From Hymenobacter setariae (GTDB lineage: Bacteria; Bacteroidota; Bacteroidia; Cytophagales; Hymenobacteraceae): a stretch of 64,000 nt of DNA. The position numbers and the translations under genes were made by a program. Position 1 is the stretch's first letter; the number at the start of each line of letters is the position of its first letter. Shown here piece after piece: positions 17,301 through 24,789 of the stretch. The notes beneath the pieces were generated by a model. The model made no database searches. It saw only the letters and a program-made list of their open reading frames with translations, and was not told the origin of the DNA. The stretch is taken from NCBI RefSeq assembly GCF_007713685.1, contig NZ_VMRJ01000006.1:186001-250000 (forward strand). The letters are read 5' to 3'.

Positions 17301-18075
17301 GGCGCTGATTTTTGATGAGGTTATTACGGGCTTCCGGATGCACCCGGGCGGGGCGCAGGCACTGTTTGGCATCCGGGCCGACCTAGCCACTTACGGCAAG
17401 GTGGTGGGCGGCGGGCTCTCTATCGGCGTGATTGCGGGGCACGAAGAATGGATGGACGCCCTCGACGGCGGCCACTGGCAGTACGGCGACGCCTCATTTC
17501 CGGAGGCGGGCGTGACCTACTTCGCCGGCACGTTTGTGCGGCACCCACTGGCGCTGGCGGCGGCCAAGGCCTCGCTCCAATATCTCAAAGAGCAAGGCCC
17601 TAGGTTGCAGCAAGAGCTGACGGCCAGCACCGAGCGGCTAGCCCATGCGCTCAATACCGAGCTCGAGCGTCAGCAACTGCCCTTCTACGTGGCGCAGTTT
17701 GGGTCGCTCTGGAAAATTAAATTCTACGACGAGCTGCCGTATAATGAGCTGCTGTTTACGCTCATGCGCGAGAAAGGTATTCACATCTGGGATGGTTTTC
17801 CGTGCTTCCTCACCACGGCCCACACCGCATCAGAAGTTGACCAGATAGTAGCGGCTTGCCTAGCCAGCGCCCATGAGCTGGTGACCGCCGGCTTCCTCAA
17901 GTCGAGCCGGCCCGTTGTGGCTCGCCCGGCGGCGCCCGCCCTAGGTACCACCGAGCAGCTCAACCAGCCACCCGCGCCCGGCGCCCGCCTGGGCCGCGAC
18001 CGGGCCGGCAACCCCGCTTGGTTTGTGGCCGACCCCAGCCGCCCCGACAGCTACCGCCAACTTAGCGTGAACTAA
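11377..18075 (+). CDS. Hybrid NRPS-PKS: A-PCP-KS-AT-ACP-aminotransferase
   Basis: The 2232-residue assembly-line protein has, in order: adenylation domain (about 5-500; YTSGSTGEPKG, code residues D197 V198 Q201 F240 M267 A269 Q294 V302 V303 K490); carrier (LGGNS, S547); ketosynthase (about 607-1035; C776, H912, H951 all present); acyltransferase (about 1130-1420; GHSVG with S1226, and HAFH at 1322-1325, the malonyl-CoA signature); second carrier (S1552); Ala/Pro-rich linker (about 1585-1700); and a class III aminotransferase (about 1765-2190; D1980, PLP lysine K2008). The aminotransferase resembles that of mycosubtilin/iturin synthases. There is no ketoreductase, so the beta-keto product is available for amination. 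The code resembles proline codes (8 of 10 against DVQFIAHVVK), which is tentative. No condensation domain precedes the adenylation domain, so this is the loading protein. Confidence 0.95.
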   Translation: MYEESKAAFVAVHQLVEQSAQRYRNQPAVVDGAATYTYAQLLARADQLSRAIRHQAPAAELVGLSTTRGFDMVVGALAILKAGKAYLPLNPSYPTQRLAQLVASSGITSCVAPPTDAAALGALGLQVLASDAAHTSESQVVTQGAAAYVLYTSGSTGEPKGVCMGHKALVNLLQWQNEHSLAGPGTRTLQFAPLSFDVSFQEIFATLTTGGTLVLLNEEQRLDFDGLLELLEAEAVSRLFLPFVALQALAEAAVSAQRFPSALREIMTAGEQLKITPQLAAFCAALPGCVLYNQYGPTECHVVTQLRLAGSPTAWPALPGIGQAIANTEVFFLDTELRPVPAGKVGELCIAGTCLAEGYLNQPTLTGAKFVQGADGKRFYRTGDLGRYLPDGNIEFLGRQDDQVKIRGHRVEVGEVEVALADLPGVRQAVVVAHAGPTGSPQLVAYLVAAPGAEPAVSVVRQALAERLPDYMLPSAFVWLAELPKTTSGKVDKKALPAPERKRPALGVPFRRPAAGAEQHVAQLWAELLQLDEIGADDNFFELGGNSLLAQKTVATLQKRHQYAVPITKLYQLPTAAGLAAYLGGGGQSRPVPADLSQARVSHAGDIAVIGLAGRFPGAASVAELWDVLAQGRETIRFFSSEELDASIPAALKNDPLYVAARGVIDHAEDFDTRFFNLPPKLAELMDPQQRVFLEIAWEALEEAGYLPQTYAGRVGVFAGSGNNTYYLRHVLRNPERVAQLGEFQVMTVNEKDYLASRTAYQLGLTGPAVSVYSACSTSLLAITQAVQSLRSGQCEVALAGGVSITAPLRSGHLYQEGAMLSGDGHCRPFDAQAQGTVFSDGAGVVLLKPLAAAQRDGDTIHAIIKGVGVNNDGAGKGSFTAPSAEGQAGAIRQALADGAIDPATISYVEAHGTATPLGDPIEIEGLAMAFGEQATQQFCALGSIKSNLGHLTAAAGVAGFIKTVLAMRYQQLPASLGFTTANPHIDFAASPFFVNAKLSPWQPAGTRRAGVSSFGVGGTNVHVVLEEYVVPELTDPTPASAERPAQLLTWSAKSEASRTAYAQQLAQHLGASSAISLADAAFTLHTTRPAFTHRGFVVASTAAEAAVALQRPAGTLGGTKTVATVPGETVFLFPGQGSQYLNMGRGLYEHEPAYRQAIDECATLLHDQLAMDIREVLYPAPGSSGAEERLKNTRYTQPALFVTEYALAQLWQSWGIRPSILCGHSVGEFVAAHLAGVFTLADALRLVATRAQLVSELPRGSMLAVQLPAAEVLAQLPAALSLAATNGARRCVVAGPDEDVATFAQWLDAQAIPSRVLATSHAFHSAMMEPVLPTFRAAVATVALHRPQRPVVSTVSGTWLTDAQATDPEYWTQHLRRTVRFAEALDTLGSLANPLLLEVGPSGVLAALARPHLGGRAAAVLPGLPPATIHTDSHAMLATMGGLWMNGLAIELSRLYLGQARRKISLPTYAFDRQRCWVDPPAAVASSSAAPAAEELPRPLLPATTPLLPSAISMRKTTLLTKVRTLLEETSGIELTTAPPTASFLEVGFDSLLLTQLAITLKKEFGLPITFRQLNEEYATLGQLVDYLDQQLPAEAPAAPAAPVPAPAPAAPALAVPAPAIVPVGAFMAGPMLPAPVASDTLGLLAQQLQLIAQQVALVQASTAAAVPLPMAAPSVAPLAPALGAVAPAPAPVAQALSSAPELSAEEVAELKKPFGATARIERQATELGPGQQAFLQELTRRYTKKTAASKAYTQQHRARMADPRVVSGFRPLTKELVYPLVVNRSQGSRLWDLDGNEYIDALNGFGSSLLGYQPAFLKETLHAQIEQGYEIGPQHVLAGEVSKLLCEFTGFDRVALCNTGSEAVLGALRVARTITGRSLVVAFTGSYHGIVDEVLVRGTKQLKSFPAAPGIMPEAVQNMLILDYGTDESLRIIQERAHELAAVLVEPVQSRRPEFRPVAFLKQVREVTAAAGTALIFDEVITGFRMHPGGAQALFGIRADLATYGKVVGGGLSIGVIAGHEEWMDALDGGHWQYGDASFPEAGVTYFAGTFVRHPLALAAAKASLQYLKEQGPRLQQELTASTERLAHALNTELERQQLPFYVAQFGSLWKIKFYDELPYNELLFTLMREKGIHIWDGFPCFLTTAHTASEVDQIVAACLASAHELVTAGFLKSSRPVVARPAAPALGTTEQLNQPPAPGARLGRDRAGNPAWFVADPSRPDSYRQLSVN

Positions 18076-18081
18076 CGGGCT

Positions 18082-21000
18082 ATGAGCAAGATTTTTACTG
18101 ATGACCCGCTCATAGCGCGTCTGCCCGCGCGCTTGGCCACGGTGGCCGAAGTAGAGTTTGACCCCTTCGCCGGGCCCGAGCTGCTGCGGCTAGTACCCAT
18201 TACCGAGTCGCAGGCCGAGATTTGGGCGGCGTGCCTGCTCGGCGGCGACGATGCCAGCCGCGCCTACAACGAGTCGGTGACCTTGCGCCTAGTAGGGCCG
18301 CTCGACCGCACTGCGCTTGAGCGAGCGCTGCGGGCGCTGGGGCAGCGCCACGAGGCCCTGCGCTCGGCCTTCAGCGCCGATGGTAAATACAGCTGCGTCT
18401 TTCGAGAGCTGCCGCTGGAGATTGCCTACCAAGCCATCACCGACCTAGGCGCCCCTGAGCAGCAAGCGGTAGTGGCCGCTTGCGTGGCCCACGATGCACA
18501 GTATGTGTTTGACCTGCTACACGGGCCGCTGCTGAAAACCAGTCTGTTTAGCGTAGCGCCCGAGGAGCATCAGCTGGTGTTGACGGCCCACCATATTGTG
18601 TGTGATGGATGGTCGCTGGGTATCTTGCTGCAAGAGCTTAGTGCGTTGTACTCGGCTTACTATCAAGGGCTAGTACCTGCGTTGCCGGCCACCACGCCGT
18701 TTGGCCAATACGCCGACCAGCAGTTGCTTTTTAGTCGCAGCGTTGATTATCAAGTGGTCGAGCAATTCTGGCTGGCGCAGTACCAAGGTTCGGTGCCAGT
18801 GGTGGCTTTGCCCACCGACTTTACCCGGCCGGCCGTGCGCACTTACCGCAGCACCCGCGCCGATTATCCATTGGCTCCTAGCCTAGTAGCGGGCCTCAAA
18901 AAAGTAGGCCTAGGAGCTGGTAGTAGCTTTGTGACGACGCTGCTGGCAGCTTTTGAGGTGCTGCTGGCCCGGCTCACTGGCCAAAACGACGTAGTGGTAG
19001 GGCTGCCGGCGGCCGGGCAGTCGGCCAGTGGGCTGCCGCAACTAGTGGGGCACTGCGTAAACCTGCTGCCCTTGCGTAGCCAGCCCTACGGCGACGGTGA
19101 CTTTGTTTCTTACCTGCGGCAGCGCAAAACGGCACTCTTCGACGCCTACGAGCACCAGCAGCTCACCTTCGGCAGCCTACTCAAGAAACTGCGCCTAACC
19201 CGCGATGCCTCCCGGGTGCCGTTGGTGCCGGTGGTGTTCAACATCGACCTTGGGCTGACCAACGAGGTGGCGTTTGAGGGCTTGCGCTACGAGCTGATTA
19301 ACAACCCTAGGGCCTACGAAAGCTTCGAACTGTTTTTGAATGCCAGCGGTACCGAGCAAGACTTAGTGCTGGAATGGTCTTACAATACCGACCTATTCAA
19401 AGCCGAAACCATTGGCTTCTGGATGGCCAGCTTCGAGGCGTTGCTGCGACGCATTATTGCCGAGCCTACTACTAGCCTCAAGGCGCTAGTGCAGGGCGAG
19501 GCTGCTCCGCTGGCTGCGGCCTATCAGGCGCTCAATGCCACCGCGCAGCCTTATCCTGCGCACAAGCTGCTGCACCAGCTTATTGCCGAGCAGGCCCGCG
19601 CCACGCCCGCGCGGCCGGCACTGCGGTTTCGCCAAGAGGAACTGTCGTATTACGACCTAGACCGCCGCGCCAATCAGCTGGCTAACTACCTCTGGCATCA
19701 GGGTGTGCAGCACGGCGATGTAGTGGGTATTGCGGTAGAGCGCTCGCCTGCGCTGGTCATTGCCCTGCTGGCACTCATGAAGTGCGGGGCCGCCTACGTA
19801 CCGCTCGACCCCGCTTACCCGGCCGAGCGGCTCGAATTTATGCTCGCCGATGCAGGAGCTCGGTTGCTGCTAGCTTCGGCCTCGGCTGCGCTGGCCACCA
19901 CAGCCCGCGTGCTGGCCATCGACGAGGCCCTAGAGCTGTCGCGCAGCTACTCCGACCAGGAGCCCGCTGCGCTACCCGACAGCCAGCAGGTGCTATATGT
20001 GCTCTATACCTCGGGCTCGACTGGCAAGCCTAAAGGAGTGGAAATTACACACCGCAATGCTGTAAACTTTCTATGCAGCATGCAGCAGGCGCCGGGTATC
20101 ACCGCCGATGACAAGCTGCTAGCCATTACCACTATCTCCTTCGATATTGCGGGCCTAGAGCTGTACCTGCCCCTAGTAAGCGGAGCCACTGTAGTGCTGG
20201 CCGATGCCTACGCGGCCAAAGAGGGCCAAGAACTACTGCGGCTGGTAGAAAAGGAGAAAATCACCATCATGCAAGCCACGCCCTCTAGCTGGCGCATGAT
20301 GCTTGATGCGGGCTGGCAGCAGCCCCTGCCGCTAAAAGTGCTGTGCGGGGGCGAGGCCTTGCCGCTGGAGCTGGCTGGCCGGCTGTTGGCTCGCAGCCAG
20401 GCGGTATGGAACCTATATGGGCCCACCGAAACCACCATTTGGTCGTCGGTCAAGCAGATGGGCCGCACCGATACAGAGGTGACTATCGGCCATCCTATCG
20501 CCAATACCCAATTTTATATTCTGGATGAGCACGGCCGGTCAGTGGCTCCTGGCACGCCGGGCGAGCTATGCATTGCCGGCGACGGTGTGGGCCGCGGCTA
20601 CTTAAACCGCCCTGCCCTCACGGCCGAAAAGTTTGTGGCTAATCCCTTTGCTAGCCAGCCGGGGGCACTGCTTTACCGCACCGGCGACCTAGGCCGGCTG
20701 CTGCCTTCGGGCGAGGTGCAATGCCTAGGGCGCCTCGACCAGCAAATGAAAATCAGGGGCTACCGCATCGAGCCCGCCGAAATCGAGCATGCCCTCGAAG
20801 CCTTCGACGAAGTGCGCCAAGCCGTCATTGGCACCTATGAGCGCCACCCCGGCGACGAGCGCCTAGTAGCCTACCTAGTACTGGCCAACCCGGTGTCCGC
20901 GCCGCTCGACAAGGCCCGCATCAGTCGCTGGCAGCAGGCGCTGCTGAGCCAACTGCCCGCCTACATGGTGCCCAGCGACTTTGTGACGCTCCCCGCGCTG

Positions 21001-22134
21001 CCCCTGACGCTCAATGGCAAGCTCGACCGCAAAGCACTACCAGCGCCCAGCAGCACGGAGGCAGGCCGCGCACTCACCCCAAGTCAGCCCCGCACCGACC
21101 TCGAAAAGCTCGTAGCTGCCACCTGGCAGGAGTGCCTAGGGGTAACGCAGGTTGAGCTAAACGATGACTTCTTTCAGCTAGGCGGGCACTCCCTCATTGC
21201 GGTGCAGGTGATGGCCCGCCTGGCCGAAGCCACTGGCCAGCGCTTGCCCTTGGCCACACTGTTTGAGCACCCAACTGTGGCGAAGCTAGCGGCCGTGTTG
21301 CAGCAAGCTAGCCCACCCGGCGCCTGGAGTTCGCTGGTACCCATCAAGCCCCAGGGCACTAGGCCGCCTTTATATATTGTGCATGGGGCAGGGTTCAATG
21401 TGCTCATATTTAACGCGCTGTCAAAGCAGATGGCAGCCGACCAGCCCGTGTATGGCTTGCAGGCCAAGGGGCTCGATGGCATTGAAGAGCCCGCCGCAAG
21501 CGTGGAAGCAATGGCAGCGCATTACGTAGCAGCCATCGTAGCGGCTAATCCTAATGGGCCCTATGCACTGGCAGGCTATTCGTTCGGGGGCATTGTAGCG
21601 TTTGAAATGGCCCGGCAGCTCATCGAGGCGGGCAAGCAGGTGACATTCCTAGGTATGTTCGATACCTACGCCGCGCAGACAGACCACTACGACCCCTGGC
21701 TGCATAAGACATGGAAACGAGGTATCCAGCTTGTTAAGCAATTGCTCTACAGTGCGGTGGCGTTGAAAAATAGTCCGCGTGAGGCTATGCGAATGAAGGT
21801 GCAGTCGCTTCGGCGAGCCACGGTAGAGCGGCTTCAATACAGTCCGGCCGAGCAGTACGAGCGCATTAATGGGCATCCCTACAAGCTGGGCCTTGTGCAT
21901 GCGCTGGCGCAGCGCCAGTATCGGTTGCGGCCGCAGAATATTGTCGTTCACGTGTTTCGCAGCAAGGAGCGGCTCTATTATATGGAAGATTACACCTACC
22001 TAGGATGGCGAGAATTTGCTACGGCGGGCGTGAAAACATATGACTTGCCCGGCAATCACTTCCACATGTTTGCCCCGCCTCACGATGCCGAATGTGCCCA
22101 GATTCTGCAAGCTGCCCTCGACCAGTGCACCTAG
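18082..22134 (+). CDS. NRPS: C-A-PCP-thioesterase, terminal module
   Basis: The 1350-residue protein starts 6 bases after its partner stops. It holds a condensation domain (about 30-480; HHIVCDG at 170-176), an adenylation domain (about 500-985; code D688 I689 L692 Q731 L754 G756 L778 I786 W787 K980, which reads DILQLGLIWK, the classical glycine code), a carrier (LGGHS, S1037) and a type I thioesterase (about 1095-1345; GYSFGG with S1167, H1326 in GNHF). It should couple glycine to the beta-amino acyl chain from the upstream protein and release it by hydrolysis or cyclisation. No epimerase or methyltransferase domain is present. All catalytic motifs look intact. Confidence 0.95.
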   Translation: MSKIFTDDPLIARLPARLATVAEVEFDPFAGPELLRLVPITESQAEIWAACLLGGDDASRAYNESVTLRLVGPLDRTALERALRALGQRHEALRSAFSADGKYSCVFRELPLEIAYQAITDLGAPEQQAVVAACVAHDAQYVFDLLHGPLLKTSLFSVAPEEHQLVLTAHHIVCDGWSLGILLQELSALYSAYYQGLVPALPATTPFGQYADQQLLFSRSVDYQVVEQFWLAQYQGSVPVVALPTDFTRPAVRTYRSTRADYPLAPSLVAGLKKVGLGAGSSFVTTLLAAFEVLLARLTGQNDVVVGLPAAGQSASGLPQLVGHCVNLLPLRSQPYGDGDFVSYLRQRKTALFDAYEHQQLTFGSLLKKLRLTRDASRVPLVPVVFNIDLGLTNEVAFEGLRYELINNPRAYESFELFLNASGTEQDLVLEWSYNTDLFKAETIGFWMASFEALLRRIIAEPTTSLKALVQGEAAPLAAAYQALNATAQPYPAHKLLHQLIAEQARATPARPALRFRQEELSYYDLDRRANQLANYLWHQGVQHGDVVGIAVERSPALVIALLALMKCGAAYVPLDPAYPAERLEFMLADAGARLLLASASAALATTARVLAIDEALELSRSYSDQEPAALPDSQQVLYVLYTSGSTGKPKGVEITHRNAVNFLCSMQQAPGITADDKLLAITTISFDIAGLELYLPLVSGATVVLADAYAAKEGQELLRLVEKEKITIMQATPSSWRMMLDAGWQQPLPLKVLCGGEALPLELAGRLLARSQAVWNLYGPTETTIWSSVKQMGRTDTEVTIGHPIANTQFYILDEHGRSVAPGTPGELCIAGDGVGRGYLNRPALTAEKFVANPFASQPGALLYRTGDLGRLLPSGEVQCLGRLDQQMKIRGYRIEPAEIEHALEAFDEVRQAVIGTYERHPGDERLVAYLVLANPVSAPLDKARISRWQQALLSQLPAYMVPSDFVTLPALPLTLNGKLDRKALPAPSSTEAGRALTPSQPRTDLEKLVAATWQECLGVTQVELNDDFFQLGGHSLIAVQVMARLAEATGQRLPLATLFEHPTVAKLAAVLQQASPPGAWSSLVPIKPQGTRPPLYIVHGAGFNVLIFNALSKQMAADQPVYGLQAKGLDGIEEPAASVEAMAAHYVAAIVAANPNGPYALAGYSFGGIVAFEMARQLIEAGKQVTFLGMFDTYAAQTDHYDPWLHKTWKRGIQLVKQLLYSAVALKNSPREAMRMKVQSLRRATVERLQYSPAEQYERINGHPYKLGLVHALAQRQYRLRPQNIVVHVFRSKERLYYMEDYTYLGWREFATAGVKTYDLPGNHFHMFAPPHDAECAQILQAALDQCT

Positions 22135-22952
22135 GTAAGCCTGAGCTAGATGCCACCCCGCCCGGCGAGCTGCCCGTGCTACTGACGTGTAATACCCGGC
22201 CGGGCGCCGAAAGATGGCAACGTCCAGCTTTCGGCGCCCCGACTGGCGTAACAATTTTTAGACTACACGTTACTGGTAGCCTGGCATTTGTGTCGCAAGC
22301 CGCGGCACTGCTACAGGCCGAGGAACAGCGCCGTGCCCAGCGCTACCACCGCGCCGAAGACTACCACCGCTTTGTGCTGGGGCGGGCGGCCCAGCGGTTG
22401 GTGCTGGGTGCCTACCTAGGGCTGCCGCCAGCCGGCCTACACTTCGAGCCGGGCGCCGCTAAGAAGCCGCGCCTACGCGAGGCCCCAGGGCTGCACTACA
22501 ACGTATCGCACGCCGGCGACTGGGTGCTGCTGGCCGTAGCCAAGGCAGAAGTAGGTATTGATATAGAGCGCCTCGCCCCGCAGTTTGCTTTTCAAGAGGT
22601 GCTCGACTACAGCTTTAGCCCCGCCGAAAAAGCATTCATCGAGCGCAGCCTGGTGCCAACTCATGCGTTTTACCAACTCTGGACGCGTAAGGAAGCCTTT
22701 GTGAAAGCGACTGGGCGGGGCATCGATGCCGAGTTTGCCCAAGTGCCGGCTTTGGATGGTCAGCACCACGTAGCTAGCCCCGGCCAAGTACCTAGGTGGG
22801 TGGTCAGCACCTTTGAGGCAGCAGCGGGCTACGTAGCCGCGGTGGCCTACCCGGCGGCGCTGCCGGGCCCGCAGCAGTTTTATGAACTTGGAAATGACGT
22901 GCTAGACGAGTTGTATACAGTGGCACCGTCTGAGCCTTATGTTCTTAGGTAA
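22092..22952 (+). CDS. 4'-phosphopantetheinyl transferase, Sfp type
   Basis: The protein converts apo carrier domains to the holo form by adding phosphopantetheine from CoA. Family motifs are VGIDIER (Mg-binding) and WTRKEAFVKATGRG. The ATG at 22092 overlaps the NRPS by 43 bases in another frame and gives 286 residues; GTG at 22125 or 22176 are possible shorter starts, and the conserved region begins only at about residue 55. Its place at the end of the operon indicates that it activates the three carrier domains (S547, S1552 and S1037) of the two proteins upstream. Confidence 0.93.
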   Translation: MCPDSASCPRPVHLGKPELDATPPGELPVLLTCNTRPGAERWQRPAFGAPTGVTIFRLHVTGSLAFVSQAAALLQAEEQRRAQRYHRAEDYHRFVLGRAAQRLVLGAYLGLPPAGLHFEPGAAKKPRLREAPGLHYNVSHAGDWVLLAVAKAEVGIDIERLAPQFAFQEVLDYSFSPAEKAFIERSLVPTHAFYQLWTRKEAFVKATGRGIDAEFAQVPALDGQHHVASPGQVPRWVVSTFEAAAGYVAAVAYPAALPGPQQFYELGNDVLDELYTVAPSEPYVLR

Positions 22953-22965
22953 AGGTAGCCAACGC

Positions 22966-23562
22966 CTAAATCCATGCCCAGCCGCGTCGTTTTTCTACCA
23001 CTTCCACCCCAAAATAGCGTAAGTAGTGCACTAATGGCTGCATGCTAGGCAGCACCAATACGGTGAGAATAATATCGCCCTGGGGCAGCGGCAGGCGCAG
23101 ATATTCGTAGGGCCGCCAAAATACGCCGGGCCAGCGGCAGCGGCTCCACTCCACCGGACCGGGGCCGGGCCAGCCTTGACGCGCGGGGTCGTAGGCCAGC
23201 ACTTCATTGAGCGCTACTTGCAGGTGACCCTTGGTGGGGTCAAAAACCAAGGTGGTAGCCGCGTTGAGCGTGTAGTAGCGTAGGTGCAGCACTAGGGCTG
23301 GGGCAGCTAGGGCTAGCACAGCTCCCAGCAAGCCCCAGGCCAGCCAGCGCTCGGCGGCGGTAGCGGCTAGCAGGTCGGGCCCCGCGGCGGCCAGGCCGGC
23401 GCCCACTGCCAGCAGCGGCCACGTAAGTAGCGCTAGTTGCCGGGTAGTGGTGGGGCAGTAAATGGTAGTTTTCTTGCTAAAAATGCTGAGTGCCCAGCGC
23501 AACAGCCCCAGCACTACCACCAGGACCACGGCGGCTTCGAGCAGCGAGCGGATAATTTTCAT
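22966..23562 (-). CDS. Small membrane protein of unknown function
   Basis: This is a 198-residue protein with three predicted membrane helices (about 8-28, 42-62 and 70-95), followed by a soluble domain of about 100 residues that starts LRYYTLNAATTLVFDPTKG and looks beta-rich. I do not recognise the family. Its start codon overlaps the stop of the glycosyltransferase (ATGA), so the two are translationally coupled. Its stop is 13 bases from the stop of the phosphopantetheinyl transferase, facing it. Confidence 0.65.
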   Translation of the reverse strand: MKIIRSLLEAAVVLVVVLGLLRWALSIFSKKTTIYCPTTTRQLALLTWPLLAVGAGLAAAGPDLLAATAAERWLAWGLLGAVLALAAPALVLHLRYYTLNAATTLVFDPTKGHLQVALNEVLAYDPARQGWPGPGPVEWSRCRWPGVFWRPYEYLRLPLPQGDIILTVLVLPSMQPLVHYLRYFGVEVVEKRRGWAWI

Positions 23563-24746
23563 TGCCCCAAAATACGGGCATAGACCGCGCCGAACGCCTG
23601 CCCCACTGCTAGGTAGCTGTACTGGGCCACGGCCCGCGCCCGCAGGCGAGCGGGGTCGAAGCGGCCGGCGGGGGCTGCTAGCACCTCGCGCAGGGCTTGG
23701 GCTAAGGCTACTTCGTTGCCGGGCGGCACCAGCAGTCCGAGGCTCGGCTCGGGTAGCAACTCGGGCACGCCGCCTACGCGGGTGGCTACGGCGGGCAAGC
23801 CGCTAGCCTGCGCCTCGATGAGCACACACGGGAGGTTTTCGTAATTCGAGAACAAAACCAGGCAGGTGGCGCGGCGCATTTCGGCCGCTACCTGGGCTGG
23901 GGCCAACTTACCCAAAAACGTGACAATGCCCGTAGTCAAGAGCCCTAGCTCCTGGGCTAGGTGGTGCAGCGCCGCCTCGGCTGGGCCATAGCCCGCCACC
24001 CGCAAGCGCAGGCCGGGCTGCTCGCGGTGCAGCTTGGCCACCGTGCGCAGCAAGCCACCTAGGTTCTTGGCTGGCTCGTTGAAGGCGGCTACGTGCAGCA
24101 GCCCACTGCGCACGCCTGGCGGGGTAGGGGGATGAAACAACTCGATATCAACCACATTGGGAATGACAGTGGTATGTGCATTGACGCCGCCCAACGCCGC
24201 CAGTGCCTGCCCTAGGTCGGCCGAAACGGGCGTGAATGCGGCAGCCCGGCGCACCAGCCAGCCGGCTAGCCAGCGCATGGGCCTGCTCAGCCGGCCTATG
24301 TTGATGGGCTGGAAGGCCGTCCAGTGCTCTGTAAGCACATAAGGCGTGCCGTGGCGCCATTGTAGCCACCACGCCCACGCCGCTGGCCGAAACAGCACGT
24401 GCGCGTGCACCACCTCGGGCCGGGCGCCGCCCCAGTGGCGCCGTACCGCTCGCAAGCCGCGCTGCTGGGCCAGCAGCCACAGCCCCAGCTTCAGCAGCTT
24501 GTCGAGAGAGGCTAGGCCGGTGGGGCGTGCCCGGTAGTAGTAGCGCCAGGTAGGCACCGGCCCGCCTAGGTCGGCTTCCTCTACCAGCAGTGCCGGTAGG
24601 GGGCCGCGGGCTACCGTGGCAAACACTACCGCAGCTTGCACCGGCCCGCCATGCGCCGCAATGGCCGCCACGTGCCGGGCCACAAAGTCGCCGTCTTGGT
24701 CGTCGTAGCGGTGGGGGTACCACTTGGGCAGGTGCAAAACTCTCAC
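23559..24746 (-). CDS. Glycosyltransferase, GT4 family
   Basis: The protein of about 395 residues has the two-Rossmann GT-B plan. The N-terminal half opens with VLHLPKWYP and contains PEVVHAHVLF; the C-terminal half has HVAAFNEPAKNLGGLL, FSNYENLPCVLIEAQASGLP and VGGVPELL, with the E-x7-E type motif of GT4 enzymes. It should transfer a sugar from a nucleotide donor in surface polysaccharide or glycolipid synthesis. GTG at 24746 is preferred over TTG at 24770 because conserved sequence begins at once after it. It overlaps the next gene by 4 bases. Confidence 0.88.
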   Translation of the reverse strand: MRVLHLPKWYPHRYDDQDGDFVARHVAAIAAHGGPVQAAVVFATVARGPLPALLVEEADLGGPVPTWRYYYRARPTGLASLDKLLKLGLWLLAQQRGLRAVRRHWGGARPEVVHAHVLFRPAAWAWWLQWRHGTPYVLTEHWTAFQPINIGRLSRPMRWLAGWLVRRAAAFTPVSADLGQALAALGGVNAHTTVIPNVVDIELFHPPTPPGVRSGLLHVAAFNEPAKNLGGLLRTVAKLHREQPGLRLRVAGYGPAEAALHHLAQELGLLTTGIVTFLGKLAPAQVAAEMRRATCLVLFSNYENLPCVLIEAQASGLPAVATRVGGVPELLPEPSLGLLVPPGNEVALAQALREVLAAPAGRFDPARLRARAVAQYSYLAVGQAFGAVYARILGQ

Positions 24747-24789
24747 GCCCCGAAAGTAGCAGCGCAGCAAGCCGCTGCCGGCCGCCGCG

